64,000 nt of DNA from an uncultured Eubacteriales bacterium (GCA_910579575.1 CAJTUM010000001.1:238132-302131); one strand, 5' to 3'; counted from the stretch's first letter, positions 1 to 8,694 are shown. A program made the numbers and translations. Notes: generated from the letters alone by a model not told the origin.

Positions 1-31
1 TAAGAGCCGCGTTCTGCTTCAATCAGAATCC

Positions 32-80
32 AAGGGATTGTCCCGAGCATGATGCCATCGGGACAATCCCTTATTTTATT
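32..80 (+). terminator. Rho-independent terminator of an upstream gene
   Basis: A perfect 15-bp stem (32-46 with 58-72) closes an 11-nt loop and is followed by a T-rich stretch. It probably ends a gene lying before the window. Confidence 0.8.
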
Positions 81-149
81 GGCCGACGCGGGGAAAGAAA
101 ACCTTTTCCGGCTGATAGGCTGAGAAAAGGGTGGGGAAAGGAGACGTTT

Positions 150-1364
150 ATGGATTTACAGCAATATCAGGAGCGATACGCAGAGGTTCTGGTGAAAATT
201 GGCGTTCAGCTGAAGGAGGGGCAGACGCTTTGCGTGGAAGCGCCGATTGAACAGCAACAGTTTGTGGCGTTGCTGGCCCAGGCCGCCTATCGGGCGGGCT
301 GCGGCGAATTTGGCGTGATCTGGCATTGGGACGCATTGGACAGATTGGGACTGGAGCAAGGGCTGCCCTTTCAAAATGGAGCGGATTTAGCGGCGGCGGA
401 CTATTATGCCGCCAAGGGCGGGGCGATTCTGTATCTGGACAGCCCGGATTTATCTGCCTTTGCGGGCATTGCCGCGCCGCAGATGGCTCAGCGGGCCGCC
501 GCTATCAAAAACATACGCAACACGTTTCGTCAAAAAGCGCCGGGCTGCGGCTTGACTCTGGCCTGTTTGCCTAGCCAGCCTTGGGCGGATCTCGTTTTCC
601 CAGACGTGCCTCCGCAACAGCGTCTGGAAGCCCTTTGGGACGCTGTGCTGCTCTGTGCCCGCTGCAAAGCGCCGGACCCCATTGTCGCTTGGCAAGAGTA
701 TATCCGCTTTACCGCCAAGCGCAAACAGATTCTGGATTCCAAGGGGTATACGGCGTTTCATTTCCACGGCGGCGGCAATGAAGCGACCTTTGCGCCGGCA
801 GAAGGGGAGAAATGGAAAGGCGGCTGTATGGAAACCGAAAGCCGGGTCTGGTCCCCCAACATTCCCACCGAAGAGATTTTCATCGCTCCTCACAAATATC
901 GGGCGGAAGGCAAGCTGGTTTCCTCTCTGCCGCTGAATCACAAAGGCGGTTTGATTGAGGGAATTGAGCTGACCTTGCGGGAAGGACGCATTGTGGACTA
1001 TCGGGCTCGAAAGGGACAGGATTTGCTGGAGCAGATTATCGAAACAGACGAAGGCTCCCATTACCTGGGCGAAATGGCGCTGGTGGCCCAGGATTCGCCC
1101 ATTGCCGGGTTGGGGCGGGTTTTCTATACCACCCTTTATGATGAAAACGCCGCTTGCCATGTGGCCATTGGCGACGCGTTGGGCTTGATCCAGGACCCAG
1201 AGCGAAGGGAAGCCATGGGGCTGAATACCTCCGCCGTTCATGTGGATTTTATGATCGGCAGCAGCCAGCTTTGCGTGGAGGGTAAGCTGCCTGACGGCAC
1301 TTGGCAACCGATTTTGCAAAACGGCCTTTGGGCGCTGGATGAGATGAAAGGAGAGCCGCAATGA
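150..1364 (+). CDS. M29 family aminopeptidase (AmpS-like)
   Basis: Cytoplasmic metallo-aminopeptidase of family M29 that removes N-terminal residues from peptides. The 404-residue length is normal for the family. The C-terminal family signature NTSAVHVDFMIGS is present, and the FHFHGGGNEATF segment sits where this family has its LxxTxGTDL-like stretch. The ATG follows AAAGGAG with good spacing. The stop overlaps the start of the next gene (ATGA), so the deaminase is co-translated. It is the first of many peptide-degrading enzymes in the window. The family assignment is firm; the substrate range is not visible. Confidence 0.88.
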   Translation: MDLQQYQERYAEVLVKIGVQLKEGQTLCVEAPIEQQQFVALLAQAAYRAGCGEFGVIWHWDALDRLGLEQGLPFQNGADLAAADYYAAKGGAILYLDSPDLSAFAGIAAPQMAQRAAAIKNIRNTFRQKAPGCGLTLACLPSQPWADLVFPDVPPQQRLEALWDAVLLCARCKAPDPIVAWQEYIRFTAKRKQILDSKGYTAFHFHGGGNEATFAPAEGEKWKGGCMETESRVWSPNIPTEEIFIAPHKYRAEGKLVSSLPLNHKGGLIEGIELTLREGRIVDYRARKGQDLLEQIIETDEGSHYLGEMALVAQDSPIAGLGRVFYTTLYDENAACHVAIGDALGLIQDPERREAMGLNTSAVHVDFMIGSSQLCVEGKLPDGTWQPILQNGLWALDEMKGEPQ

Positions 1365-1786
1365 ATCAAGTGGATTTCAGCGCGTTATATGAAAAAGCCA
1401 AAGCGGCCGCCGGCAAACGGGCGCTGACCGCTTATACCGACGCCGGCAGCGTGGCCGCCGCTATTTTGACCCAAAAGGGGAATGTCTATGTGGGCGTTAA
1501 TATCGATACCGCCTGCTCCATGGGCTTCTGCGCCGAACACGCGGCGGCCGCCGCTATGGTGACGGCAGGAGAGCAGGATATTGCGGCGGTGATTGCTGTG
1601 GACGACAAAGGGGACATCACGCCTCCCTGCGGCCGCTGCCGCCAGTTTTTGGCCCAGTTGGGCGATGAAAACGATCAAGCGCAGGTGATGGTGGAAAAGG
1701 GACGGATTATGACCTTGGCTCAGCTGTTGCCCTATGACTGGCGAGTCGTCCGTCCCCGAACAGGACGCGCCGGCAAGGAGCGCTAA
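1361..1786 (+). CDS. Cytidine deaminase-like (CDA / blasticidin-S deaminase fold)
   Basis: Zinc-dependent deaminase of 141 residues. The CAEHAA motif supplies one zinc cysteine and the catalytic glutamate, and PCGRCRQF supplies the other two zinc cysteines, the cysteine-only arrangement of tetrameric cytidine deaminases and blasticidin-S deaminases. It overlaps the aminopeptidase by 4 bp, so the two are one operon. Cytidine/deoxycytidine salvage is the default role, but the sequence around the first motif (NIDTACSMGF) is more like the blasticidin-deaminase branch, so a different nucleoside-like substrate is possible. Confidence 0.82.
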   Translation: MNQVDFSALYEKAKAAAGKRALTAYTDAGSVAAAILTQKGNVYVGVNIDTACSMGFCAEHAAAAAMVTAGEQDIAAVIAVDDKGDITPPCGRCRQFLAQLGDENDQAQVMVEKGRIMTLAQLLPYDWRVVRPRTGRAGKER

Positions 1787-1985
1787 AAGGCTCTTTTGGC
1801 CGAAGTCGGAGCCGGATTTCAGCCATAGAAGCAAGGGCAGACCTACAGATCGCCCTGGCGCGAGGCTTGTTTGCGTTTGATAGGAAAAACCAGGCAGAGC
1901 GCCCCTTTGCGGCCAGAACCGCGTTTTGTGAAAAAGAATCCTATGGTTCCTTTTCAACGGCGCTGGTTCTAAAAATTACAAAAGA
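1787..1985. other. Intergenic stretch, no recognisable gene
   Basis: About 200 bases between the deaminase stop and the terminator hairpin. I see no reading frame with a ribosome binding site and no clear promoter. The whole gap to the next gene (1787-2164) otherwise holds only the terminator and one repeat unit described separately. Confidence 0.5.
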
Positions 1986-2040
1986 AAACGCGCCCATGGA
2001 CTGCCGCCTTTGTCGGCGTCGGTCCATGGGCGCGTTTGTT
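1986..2040. terminator. Strong hairpin terminator between convergent genes
   Basis: A 16-bp perfect stem (1986-2001 with 2022-2037) has A residues on its left side and T residues on its right. It can stop transcription from both directions, fitting its place between the + strand deaminase operon and the - strand operon ending at 2165. Confidence 0.75.
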
Positions 2041-2054
2041 TGATAGAAAGGCGG

Positions 2055-2093
2055 CCCCTTGCGGAAGGGGAAGCGGCCGGCAGGGGGGATTCC
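2055..2093 (+). repeat. Dispersed intergenic repeat, family 2, copy 1
   Basis: A CCCCTT-GCGG-AAGGGG hairpin is followed by AAGCGGCCGGCAGGGGGGAT. The same layout, a C-run/G-run hairpin with a purine-rich tetraloop and then a GGGGGGATTC tail, recurs at 7863-7906. Confidence 0.5.
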
Positions 2094-2164
2094 TGTACGT
2101 AAAGCCCGGCTTCGGGCACATGGTTTTTTGCGCCCGAGGCCGAAACGAAGGGCGGTCGCTGCGT

Positions 2165-2734
2165 CTATGCGACGCGGTCCAGCAATAGATTATAGGTTGT
2201 CAAATACCACTGCCCGCCGATTTTTGTCACATAGGTGACGCCCCGCATGGCGACGGAGCCGGTATCGCCAGTAAGTCGGACTTCAAATTCCACCAGATTG
2301 ACGGTAGTGACGCCGTCGAAATCCTTTTGCGTGGCGCTGAGCTTTTCGGAACCGGCGTTTTCGTTGGAAATCAGCTCCACTTCTACGCGGATATTTTTGC
2401 CCACCTCTTCCTCCATCTGTTGTCGGTAGGAGAGATAAATGCTGCTGCTGACGCCGCCCATGGTGCTCACCTGTTCAAAGGATTCCCGCAGTTCCTCTGG
2501 CAGGCACTCGGGCAACTTTTTCAGGTCGTCGGCGTAAAGGTTTTGATAATATTTTTGCATCAGCTTTTGAGGGTTGGCCTGATCGCCCCGAAGAGAGGGC
2601 AGGGCGAACAGAAAAAAGGCGGCCAAAGCGAGAATTGCCAGCAAAGCTGCTGGAATAACGACGGCAGATTTGGATGGTTTTTTATTCATATCGCGCTGTT
2701 TTTTGGGGACAGGCTTTGCAGAGGTCTGGCTCAT
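2165..2734 (-). CDS. Membrane-anchored protein of unknown function
   Basis: 189 residues. A basic N-terminus (about 1-24) is followed by one hydrophobic segment (about 25-45) and then a soluble outer domain of about 140 residues rich in charged residues, with the general look of a small NTF2/DUF4878-like lipid-free anchored domain; I do not recognise it firmly. The start at 2734 was chosen because its ATG overlaps the stop of the phosphosugar mutase (ATGA) and lies at the right distance from AAAGGAG; an ATG two codons upstream is too close. It is translationally coupled to the mutase, but no functional link is evident. Confidence 0.7.
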   Translation of the reverse strand: MSQTSAKPVPKKQRDMNKKPSKSAVVIPAALLAILALAAFFLFALPSLRGDQANPQKLMQKYYQNLYADDLKKLPECLPEELRESFEQVSTMGGVSSSIYLSYRQQMEEEVGKNIRVEVELISNENAGSEKLSATQKDFDGVTTVNLVEFEVRLTGDTGSVAMRGVTYVTKIGGQWYLTTYNLLLDRVA

Positions 2735-4458
2735 ATCCATTTCTCCTTTGGGGTTCGCTGGTCCAGCAGAGCAGGAGCCGCTTGCCGCAGGGCGGAAAGG
2801 CGCTCTTCGGCCTGGGACCGGCTCTGGCCCTGGGCCAGAAGATAACATTTGATTTTTGGCTCTGTGCCGGAGGGTCGGACGGCCAGATCGCCGCCTGCCG
2901 CTTTATAGTATACCATATTCGCTCCAGATAGGCAAAGGGGCTTTGTGCAATTTGCGGCGATATCCAGCGCGATTCCCGGCAGATAATCTTGGATTTCCAG
3001 CAAGGGCAGGCCCCCCAGGCTGGCGGGAGGTTGGGTCCGCAGCCTGTCCATGGCGGCGGCCATATGGGCTTGGGCTTCCGGCCCCTGAAAGGTCAGGCTA
3101 AAGGCGTCTTCCAAATAAAAACCATGGGTTTGATAAAGCTGTTCCAGTTTGTCCCAAAGAGAGAGCCCTTGGCTGAGGCATTGGGCGGCCAGATGGCACA
3201 GCGCCAGGGCGGCGGCCAGGCCGTCTTTGTCGCGGCAGTGGCCGCCGACCATCGCGCCGATGGCCTCCTCAAAGGCCAGAATGCATTGGCCGCGGCCCTT
3301 GTCCTCCCAGTCCTGAGCCAGGTTGGCCATATGCTTGAAGCCGGTGAAGGTATCCAAGGTCTGCCCGCCGTAGAAGCGGGCGACTTTTTCGGCCAGCTGG
3401 GTGGTGACCAGGCTTTTTACCAGAAAAGGATTTTCCGGCAGCGTTTCGGTTCGGCAGCGAGCAGAAAACAGGTGTTCGGCCAGCAGACAGCCGGCTTGGT
3501 GGCCGGAGAGAATCTGGTATTCTCCTTGGCGCAAAGCGGCGAAGGCCACTCGATCCGCGTCTGGGTCAGTGGCGACAACCAGGTCTGCCCGAACCTGCCG
3601 GGCCAGCTCCAGGGCCAGAGCGAAGGCCGGCGGATGCTCGGGGTTGGGCGCTGGGGCAGTGGGGAAATTCCCGTCTGGCGCCATCTGAGCCTCTACGCAA
3701 TGCAGATTGGTAAAACCCTGGCTGCGGAGCAGCTGAGGCAGCAGCAGACCTCCTACGCCATGAAGCGGGGTATAGACAATGGTCAGCCGGCCCCGCCAGG
3801 GCAGAGTTTGCTCTTCTGGACAGCATTCCTGGGCCACAGCGTCCAGATAATCCTGATCCGTCGTTTGGTTTAAGGGGCGAATTTGCGCCGCATCTCCCTG
3901 GGGCAAAGGGCGCAGCAAAGGGAGAACGGCCATCTTCTGGGCCACCTGGGCGCATTCTTCGTCGGTCAGCTGGGCGCCAGTATGGCGGTAGAGCTTGCAG
4001 CCGTTGAATTGTCGGGGATTGTGGCTGGCAGTGATATTCATACCTCCGGCGGCGCCCAAGCGGCGGACGGCGAAGGACAGCTCCGGCGTGGGCCGGGGTT
4101 CAGGGAAAAGGAACACAAGCAGACCCAAGCTGGAAAGGGCCTCGGCGGCGATCTGCACAAATTCTCGGCTGTTCCGCCGGGCGTCGCCGCACAAGCAAAC
4201 TCCTTTTTGCCGGGCTTCCGGCTGGGTTTCCAGCAAAAATTGGCCAAAGGCCAAAGCGGCCTGAGCGATAGTGAAGCGGTTGACGCCGCCGGGCCCTGGG
4301 GCCGTCTCTCCTCGGAGGCCGGCGGTGCCAAAGGCCAGCGGGGCGGAGAAAAAGGTCTGCCGTTCCTCCTCTGTCATGCGTTGGATTTGCCGCCGCTCTT
4401 CCTCCTCCAGCAGGGGGCTTTTCAGCCAAGTTTGGCAGCAAGTTTGCCAATCCGTCAT
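2731..4458 (-). CDS. Phospho-sugar mutase (phosphoglucomutase/phosphomannomutase family)
   Basis: Alpha-D-phosphohexomutase of 575 residues that interconverts hexose 1- and 6-phosphates through a phosphoserine. All four family elements are present in order: the phosphoserine loop TASHNP, the metal loop DPDADR, the sugar-binding EEAIG, and the phosphate-binding RPSGTEPKIK near the C-terminus. The length fits the long Gram-positive PgcA class. The ATG at 4458 follows GGGAGG by 8 nt; a TTG two codons upstream is a less likely start. It feeds cell-wall and UDP-glucose synthesis. A consensus-like promoter lies upstream. Confidence 0.93.
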   Translation of the reverse strand: MTDWQTCCQTWLKSPLLEEEERRQIQRMTEEERQTFFSAPLAFGTAGLRGETAPGPGGVNRFTIAQAALAFGQFLLETQPEARQKGVCLCGDARRNSREFVQIAAEALSSLGLLVFLFPEPRPTPELSFAVRRLGAAGGMNITASHNPRQFNGCKLYRHTGAQLTDEECAQVAQKMAVLPLLRPLPQGDAAQIRPLNQTTDQDYLDAVAQECCPEEQTLPWRGRLTIVYTPLHGVGGLLLPQLLRSQGFTNLHCVEAQMAPDGNFPTAPAPNPEHPPAFALALELARQVRADLVVATDPDADRVAFAALRQGEYQILSGHQAGCLLAEHLFSARCRTETLPENPFLVKSLVTTQLAEKVARFYGGQTLDTFTGFKHMANLAQDWEDKGRGQCILAFEEAIGAMVGGHCRDKDGLAAALALCHLAAQCLSQGLSLWDKLEQLYQTHGFYLEDAFSLTFQGPEAQAHMAAAMDRLRTQPPASLGGLPLLEIQDYLPGIALDIAANCTKPLCLSGANMVYYKAAGGDLAVRPSGTEPKIKCYLLAQGQSRSQAEERLSALRQAAPALLDQRTPKEKWI

Positions 4459-4570
4459 ATACAAAACCTCCCAATTCCCGGTCGAAACCGAATCCTTTTC
4501 TGATAGAGTTCACGCAGAGGAAAAGGAGAGAAAACGCCATAGGGTTCTTTTCAACTGCGTCGGCTCTATC

Positions 4571-4600
4571 ATCATAGAGGCCCAAACCGGGGCTTGTCAA
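4571..4600 (-). promoter_or_regulatory. Promoter for the phosphosugar mutase operon
   Basis: Reading on the - strand, TTGACA, an 18-nt spacer and TATGAT precede the mutase start by about 110 nt. Confidence 0.65.
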
Positions 4601-4622
4601 GAAAACTTTACAGGCCGGGCTC

Positions 4623-4651
4623 TTTTTATTCGCCGCAAAAAGGGGTATCAT
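4623..4651 (+). promoter_or_regulatory. Candidate promoter for methylglyoxal synthase
   Basis: TTTTTA, 17 nt, TATCAT lies about 125 nt before the mgsA start. The -35 box is weak. Confidence 0.4.
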
Positions 4652-4776
4652 ATTTGCAGAAAGGGCCGTGAGACAAGACTGGCCGTCTTTCGGCAATGGC
4701 GAGTGTTTGGCGCAAAGCGCCATCCACAGCGGCAACAGGAGATCCGCTTGGGGATGCCCCGACAAAAGGAGGAAGT

Positions 4777-5226
4777 ATGACAAAAAAACAAACGATAACC
4801 GCTCCGCTGGGAGCCTGCAAGCGCATTGCCTTGGTGGCTCACGACCATATGAAGGGGTCGATGATGGAATGGGCTATGGAACACAAGGAACAGCTGGCCC
4901 GGCACAAGCTGTGCGGCACGGGAACCACCGCCCGGCTGGCGGCTCAGGCCACAGGGCTGGAGATAACGGCCTACCAAAGCGGCCCCTTGGGGGGCGATAT
5001 GCAGCTGGGCGGCGGTATCGCCCAAGGGGAAATCGATATGTTGATCTTCTTCTGGGACCCTCTGTCCCCTCAGCCTCACGACCCGGATGTCAAAGCCCTG
5101 CTGCGGGTGGCCGCCCTCTATAATATCCCCGTGGCCACCAACCGCTCCACCGCGGATTTTCTGATTACCTCCCCCTATCTGGACCGGGAATACCCCCGGC
5201 AGGCGATTGATTTTGGGGCAAAATAA
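4777..5226 (+). CDS. mgsA: Methylglyoxal synthase
   Basis: Converts dihydroxyacetone phosphate to methylglyoxal and phosphate, a bypass of lower glycolysis used when phosphate is short. 149 residues, the usual size. The GPLGGDMQLGGG loop carries the catalytic aspartate (D74), followed by D94 in the FWDPLSPQPHDPDV segment with H101 and D104; H22 lies in AHDHMK. These residues keep the spacing of E. coli H19, D71, D91, H98 and D101. The ATG at 4777 follows AAAAGGAGGAAGT. It is a single-gene unit with its own terminator. Confidence 0.95.
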   Translation: MTKKQTITAPLGACKRIALVAHDHMKGSMMEWAMEHKEQLARHKLCGTGTTARLAAQATGLEITAYQSGPLGGDMQLGGGIAQGEIDMLIFFWDPLSPQPHDPDVKALLRVAALYNIPVATNRSTADFLITSPYLDREYPRQAIDFGAK

Positions 5227-5236
5227 AAAACGACAC

Positions 5237-5266
5237 AAAAAAACCAGGCGAAAGCCTGGTTTTTTT
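5237..5266. terminator. Bidirectional terminator
   Basis: AAAAAAACCAGGC, a GAAA loop, then GCCTGGTTTTTTT. It serves mgsA and the convergent gene ending at 5313. Confidence 0.85.
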
Positions 5267-5312
5267 ATCGTGCAGCAGCTATGGCGAAACCCGTTTCCTC
5301 ATCCTTTCTCTA

Positions 5313-6413
5313 TTATCGGTCTTCCTTCAGCCAGGTTTTGGCTTCCACGCCTTCCTCCAGCATGGAATCCAGCAAGGCGGGCAGGTCTTCTGCCTCATCG
5401 GCGGAAAAAGCCTGAGGCTGGGCGGCCAAAGCGGCTTTTAGCGGGTCGTGCAGGTCCTGGATGGGCAGAATTTTCATGCAGTCCACAGCGAAGCGGATGT
5501 CCTCCGCCTGGGGCTCCGGCGCCAGCAGCGCCTCTTCCAGCAGGAAGTAGTTATTGTCGATGATAGCTTTTTTCATAATCTGGTCCACATCCGGGCTGTC
5601 CACAATCATTTGCAGAGCGTCCCAGTCCCCCAGCAGTTGCATGTCATAGACCACGGCGTCTTTCAGCGTCTGGCTGGGTTCCTGCTCTAAAATCTGCTGG
5701 CAGACGGCCATCAGCTTCTCTTTTTCTCTCTGCCAATGGCTGTTTCGGGCTGTCGCGCTGTCCGCCAGCTGCTGGGCGATGGTATCAATGGCGCCGTGAA
5801 TACGGTTGTCGCCGCCATTCTGATAATTCTCAACAATCTGCCAGGCTTCGTCCAAAGCGCCTGCGGGTTTCGCCAGTTCCAGGCGACGCATGGCGTTGAG
5901 CCGCAATCCTTCGTCGGCGTCCTTCGTCAATTCCTGCAATACGGAAATTTCCTCTTCTGTCTGAAACCCTATGGTGTAAAGCAATGAGGCTTTGACTCCA
6001 GGGCTGTTCTGGGGGTCTTGCAGCCACGCCAAAAGACGGGGATCGTTGTGGTCCATATCTGGATATCGGCTTTCATATAATTCCATCCAAATATAAGGTA
6101 TTAAAGACCCTTTAGGGGATGCAAGAAAATTCTCAATAATTTCGTCGTCAGTGTATTCGTCAACCCGTTGAAAGAGGGTGTGTATCCATAAACGAGAGAT
6201 TTCTGAATTTTCCCCTTCGGCCAGCGCCTTTTCCACATCCAGCTTAAAGTCCTCGGTTTCCAGCTCTTCCAGCTGCTGGAGGATTTCTTCATCAGTCAAA
6301 CCGTCCGTATGGCCCCAGACTTCCCGCCTGTCCGTGGAAAGAAAGGCAGATACGCCTGCCAGCGCCGCGGCAGCTAAAACCAACGCGCAAAGGATTTTCC
6401 ATTTGTTTTTCAT
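5313..6413 (-). CDS. Exported or membrane-anchored protein with HEAT-like helical repeats
   Basis: 366 residues. An N-terminal hydrophobic segment (about 5-25, after MKNKWK) acts as signal peptide or anchor; there is no lipobox cysteine. The rest is almost wholly helical in character, with pairs of amphipathic helices such as RLLAWLQDPQNSPGVKASLL and RLNAMRRLELAKP that resemble HEAT/Armadillo repeats. That suggests a protein-binding scaffold on the outer face of the membrane, but no function can be assigned. The ATG at 6413 follows CAGGAGG. A stretch coding for the middle of the protein (about 6060-6200) looks more AT-rich than its flanks. Confidence 0.75.
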   Translation of the reverse strand: MKNKWKILCALVLAAAALAGVSAFLSTDRREVWGHTDGLTDEEILQQLEELETEDFKLDVEKALAEGENSEISRLWIHTLFQRVDEYTDDEIIENFLASPKGSLIPYIWMELYESRYPDMDHNDPRLLAWLQDPQNSPGVKASLLYTIGFQTEEEISVLQELTKDADEGLRLNAMRRLELAKPAGALDEAWQIVENYQNGGDNRIHGAIDTIAQQLADSATARNSHWQREKEKLMAVCQQILEQEPSQTLKDAVVYDMQLLGDWDALQMIVDSPDVDQIMKKAIIDNNYFLLEEALLAPEPQAEDIRFAVDCMKILPIQDLHDPLKAALAAQPQAFSADEAEDLPALLDSMLEEGVEAKTWLKEDR

Positions 6414-6475
6414 AAAATAACCTCCTGAAACTCCAAGAATCAGATACAAATTACCAATATATATCTTGTAAAATA

Positions 6476-6504
6476 AGGATAACATAGAAAACAATAGATG
6501 TCAA
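6476..6504 (-). promoter_or_regulatory. Promoter of the HEAT-like gene
   Basis: On the - strand, TTGACA, 17 nt, TATCCT lies about 60 nt before the start codon. Confidence 0.65.
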
Positions 6505-6599
6505 GTAAATATCAGGTTAATATATAAATTTTTTATTTATTATAGCAATAAAACTTTATATAAAAAATAAATTAAGTGAAATGGCGCATAAAAGTTTCA

Positions 6600-6628
6600 T
6601 TGCAAAATGCCGCTCTTTCCGGTAAACT
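6600..6628 (+). promoter_or_regulatory. Promoter of the isoaspartyl dipeptidase gene
   Basis: TTGCAA, 17 nt, TAAACT ends 30 nt before the iadA start. The intergenic region between this and the divergent promoter is strongly AT-rich. Confidence 0.5.
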
Positions 6629-6658
6629 AAAGGCAAAACCGGAAAGGGGATTTTTGCG

Positions 6659-7822
6659 ATGCTGAAACTTTTGAAAAATTGCGACGTTTACGGACCGGAA
6701 CATTTGGGCAAGCGGGATATTCTGATCGCCGGACAAAAAATTATGCTGGTAGAGCCAGAGATTCACGGCTATCGGGGTTTGCCTGGGGTGGAGGTTCTGG
6801 ATATGCAGGGCGCTATTGTGGCCCCTGGCTTGATTGATATCCATGTCCATGTCACCGGCGGCGGCGGGGAGCAGGGGTATCATAGCCGCACCCCGGAGCT
6901 GAACCTCAGCGAGCTGGTGAAGAGCGGCGTCACCACAGTATTGGGCCTGTTGGGCACCGACGGAACCTCCCGCAGCCTGGAAAACCTGCTGGGCAAGGTC
7001 ACGGCGCTGGAAACCGAAGGCCTCAGCGCCTATATGCTCACCGGTTCCTATCAGTATCCCACCGTCACCCTGACAGGCGGCGTACTGCGGGATATCATGC
7101 TGATTGACAAAATTATTGGCGCCAAGCTGGCCATGAGCGATCATCGCAGCTCCACCGTCACAGTGGACGAGCTGACCCGGCTGGCCAGCGATGTGAACAT
7201 GGGCGGGATGCTCAGCGGCAAAGCGGGCCTGTTGACCATCCATACCGGCGTGCGCAAGGGGATGTTGGATCCGATTTTCCAAGCATTGGAGCAATCGGAC
7301 GTGCCGGTTGAAACCTTCCTGCCCACCCATGTGGGCCGCAACTATCAGCTGCTGGATCAGGCGATCAAGCTGGCCAAGATGGGGGGCAATTTTGACCTGA
7401 CAGCCCACGGTTCGCTGAAAGAAGACGGAGAAAGCGCCGCGGATATGGTCGCTTACTGCATTCGCCAGGGAGTGGATTTGGACCGGATGACCATGTCCTC
7501 TGACGGCAACGGCAGCCAACCCCGGTTTGACGAGACGGGCCGTTGCATTGGCTTGACCTATGTAAGCCCCGCCGTGCTGCTGTGGGAGCTGCGCCGGGGC
7601 GTGCAGCAGTTGAACATTCCTCTGGAGCAAATGCTGCGGCTGTTTACCACCTCTCCCGCCCTGCGATTGGGCAAAGAAGGGGTCAAAGGCTGCATCCAGC
7701 CCGGCGCGGATGCAGACCTGATTTCCCTGACCCCTGATTTGCAGCTGACCCATGTGATCGCCAAAGGCAAGGTCGCCATGAAACAAGGCCGGCTGCTGAT
7801 GAAGGGAACTTTTGAGGAATAA
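6659..7822 (+). CDS. iadA: Isoaspartyl (beta-aspartyl) dipeptidase
   Basis: Amidohydrolase-superfamily metallopeptidase (M38) that hydrolyses beta-aspartyl dipeptides arising from isoaspartate damage or peptide breakdown. 387 residues. DIHVHVTGGGGEQGYHSRTP carries the first metal-binding histidines and the glycine-rich loop of this family; SDHRSS, THVGRN, TAHGS and MSSDGNGS provide later active-site residues. The ATG at 6659 follows a weak GGAAAGGGG. It is a single-gene unit and fits the peptide-scavenging theme of the region. Confidence 0.9.
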   Translation: MLKLLKNCDVYGPEHLGKRDILIAGQKIMLVEPEIHGYRGLPGVEVLDMQGAIVAPGLIDIHVHVTGGGGEQGYHSRTPELNLSELVKSGVTTVLGLLGTDGTSRSLENLLGKVTALETEGLSAYMLTGSYQYPTVTLTGGVLRDIMLIDKIIGAKLAMSDHRSSTVTVDELTRLASDVNMGGMLSGKAGLLTIHTGVRKGMLDPIFQALEQSDVPVETFLPTHVGRNYQLLDQAIKLAKMGGNFDLTAHGSLKEDGESAADMVAYCIRQGVDLDRMTMSSDGNGSQPRFDETGRCIGLTYVSPAVLLWELRRGVQQLNIPLEQMLRLFTTSPALRLGKEGVKGCIQPGADADLISLTPDLQLTHVIAKGKVAMKQGRLLMKGTFEE

Positions 7823-7862
7823 TCGCGGCGGCGCGAAGGACAGGGCCTCGGACTAAGAAAAG

Positions 7863-7906
7863 CCCCCCTGAGAAAGGGGGGGGAAGAGCTGGCGAAGGGG
7901 GGATTC
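7863..7906 (+). repeat. Dispersed intergenic repeat, family 2, copy 2
   Basis: CCCCCCT-GAGA-AAGGGGGG hairpin followed by GAAGAGCTGGCGAAGGGGGG and ATTC. It may also help terminate iadA. Compare 2055-2093. Confidence 0.5.
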
Positions 7907-8032
7907 ATTCTCCCGCCGAGGCCCCTTTGGGGATTCCGCATAAAGGCGCCGGCCTCGGGCGCATGAGAAAAAACAACTGCCAAGTAAGACACGGGTTACG
8001 GCTGTCGGGCCGTCCCGGCGAAGGAGATGGAG

Positions 8033-8530
8033 ATGGAACGTGAAATTTTGTTGCTGGGCGACCCCCGGCTGTATGAAATTGCAGAGGAAGTGAAGCGGGA
8101 GGAGCTGGAGGGGCTGCGGCCTGCGTTTGAGGATCTATTCGACTGTATCCGAGGCGTCCGCCGAGACTATGGTTTTGGCCGGGCCATCGCCGCCCCTCAG
8201 ATTGGCCTGCAAAAGCGGGTTATCTGCATTTTGACGGATAAACCCTATGTCATCCTCAACCCAACCCTGGAATTTATCGGGCAAGAACAAATGGAGCTGA
8301 TGGACGACTGTATGTCCTTCCCCAATCTGCTGGTTCGGGTGCGTCGTCGCCGCCATTGCATTCTGCGCTATCGGGATGAAAACTGGAATCTCCAAGAAAT
8401 GCGGATGGACGACGATATGGCTGAACTGATCCAGCACGAATATGACCATTTGGACGGCATTTTGGCCACCATGCGGGCAGTGGACGACAAAGCCTTTATC
8501 ATGAGAAAACAAGAGGATCGAACAAAATGA
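8033..8530 (+). CDS. def: Peptide deformylase
   Basis: Removes the formyl group from N-terminal methionine of new proteins, or acts as a related accessory deformylase. The three metal-site motifs are present in order: FGRAIAAPQIGL (motif 1), DDCMSFPN with the metal cysteine (motif 2, normally EGCLS), and HEYDHLDG with the two histidines and catalytic glutamate (motif 3). 165 residues. The ATG at 8033 lies 6 nt after AAGGAG; the ATG at 8027 directly abuts it. Motif 2 departs from the housekeeping consensus, so this may be a second, non-housekeeping deformylase. The stop overlaps the start of a broken small gene. Confidence 0.87.
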   Translation: MEREILLLGDPRLYEIAEEVKREELEGLRPAFEDLFDCIRGVRRDYGFGRAIAAPQIGLQKRVICILTDKPYVILNPTLEFIGQEQMELMDDCMSFPNLLVRVRRRRHCILRYRDENWNLQEMRMDDDMAELIQHEYDHLDGILATMRAVDDKAFIMRKQEDRTK

Positions 8531-8694
8531 GCGTTGGTTTTCAAATGGAGTTCAGCGTGGTCATCAAAGGGCAGTGAAAGGACATCCAGCAGATTCCGGC
8601 TGTGGCCCGGCAGATTGTGAGCGAATACAAGACGGCGCGGAAGCACAAAACCTCTTTGCTTTCCGCCAATTGTTTCGAGGATATGACCCGTTAG
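8527..8694 (+). pseudogene. Broken small gene with an in-frame TGA
   Basis: An ATG overlapping the deformylase stop (ATGA) opens a frame MSVGFQMEFSVVIKGQ that meets TGA at 8575-8577; the same frame then runs on for 38 codons (KDIQQIPAVARQIVSE and onward) to TAG at 8694. The continuity suggests a TGG-to-TGA nonsense change in a former operon partner of def. I do not recognise the family; it may be only the N-terminal part of a longer ancestor. Confidence 0.5.

Noticed and set aside
450..1361. 303-codon open frame on the - strand opposite the aminopeptidase
   Set aside because: Shadow of the M29 gene; no start site or recognisable motif.
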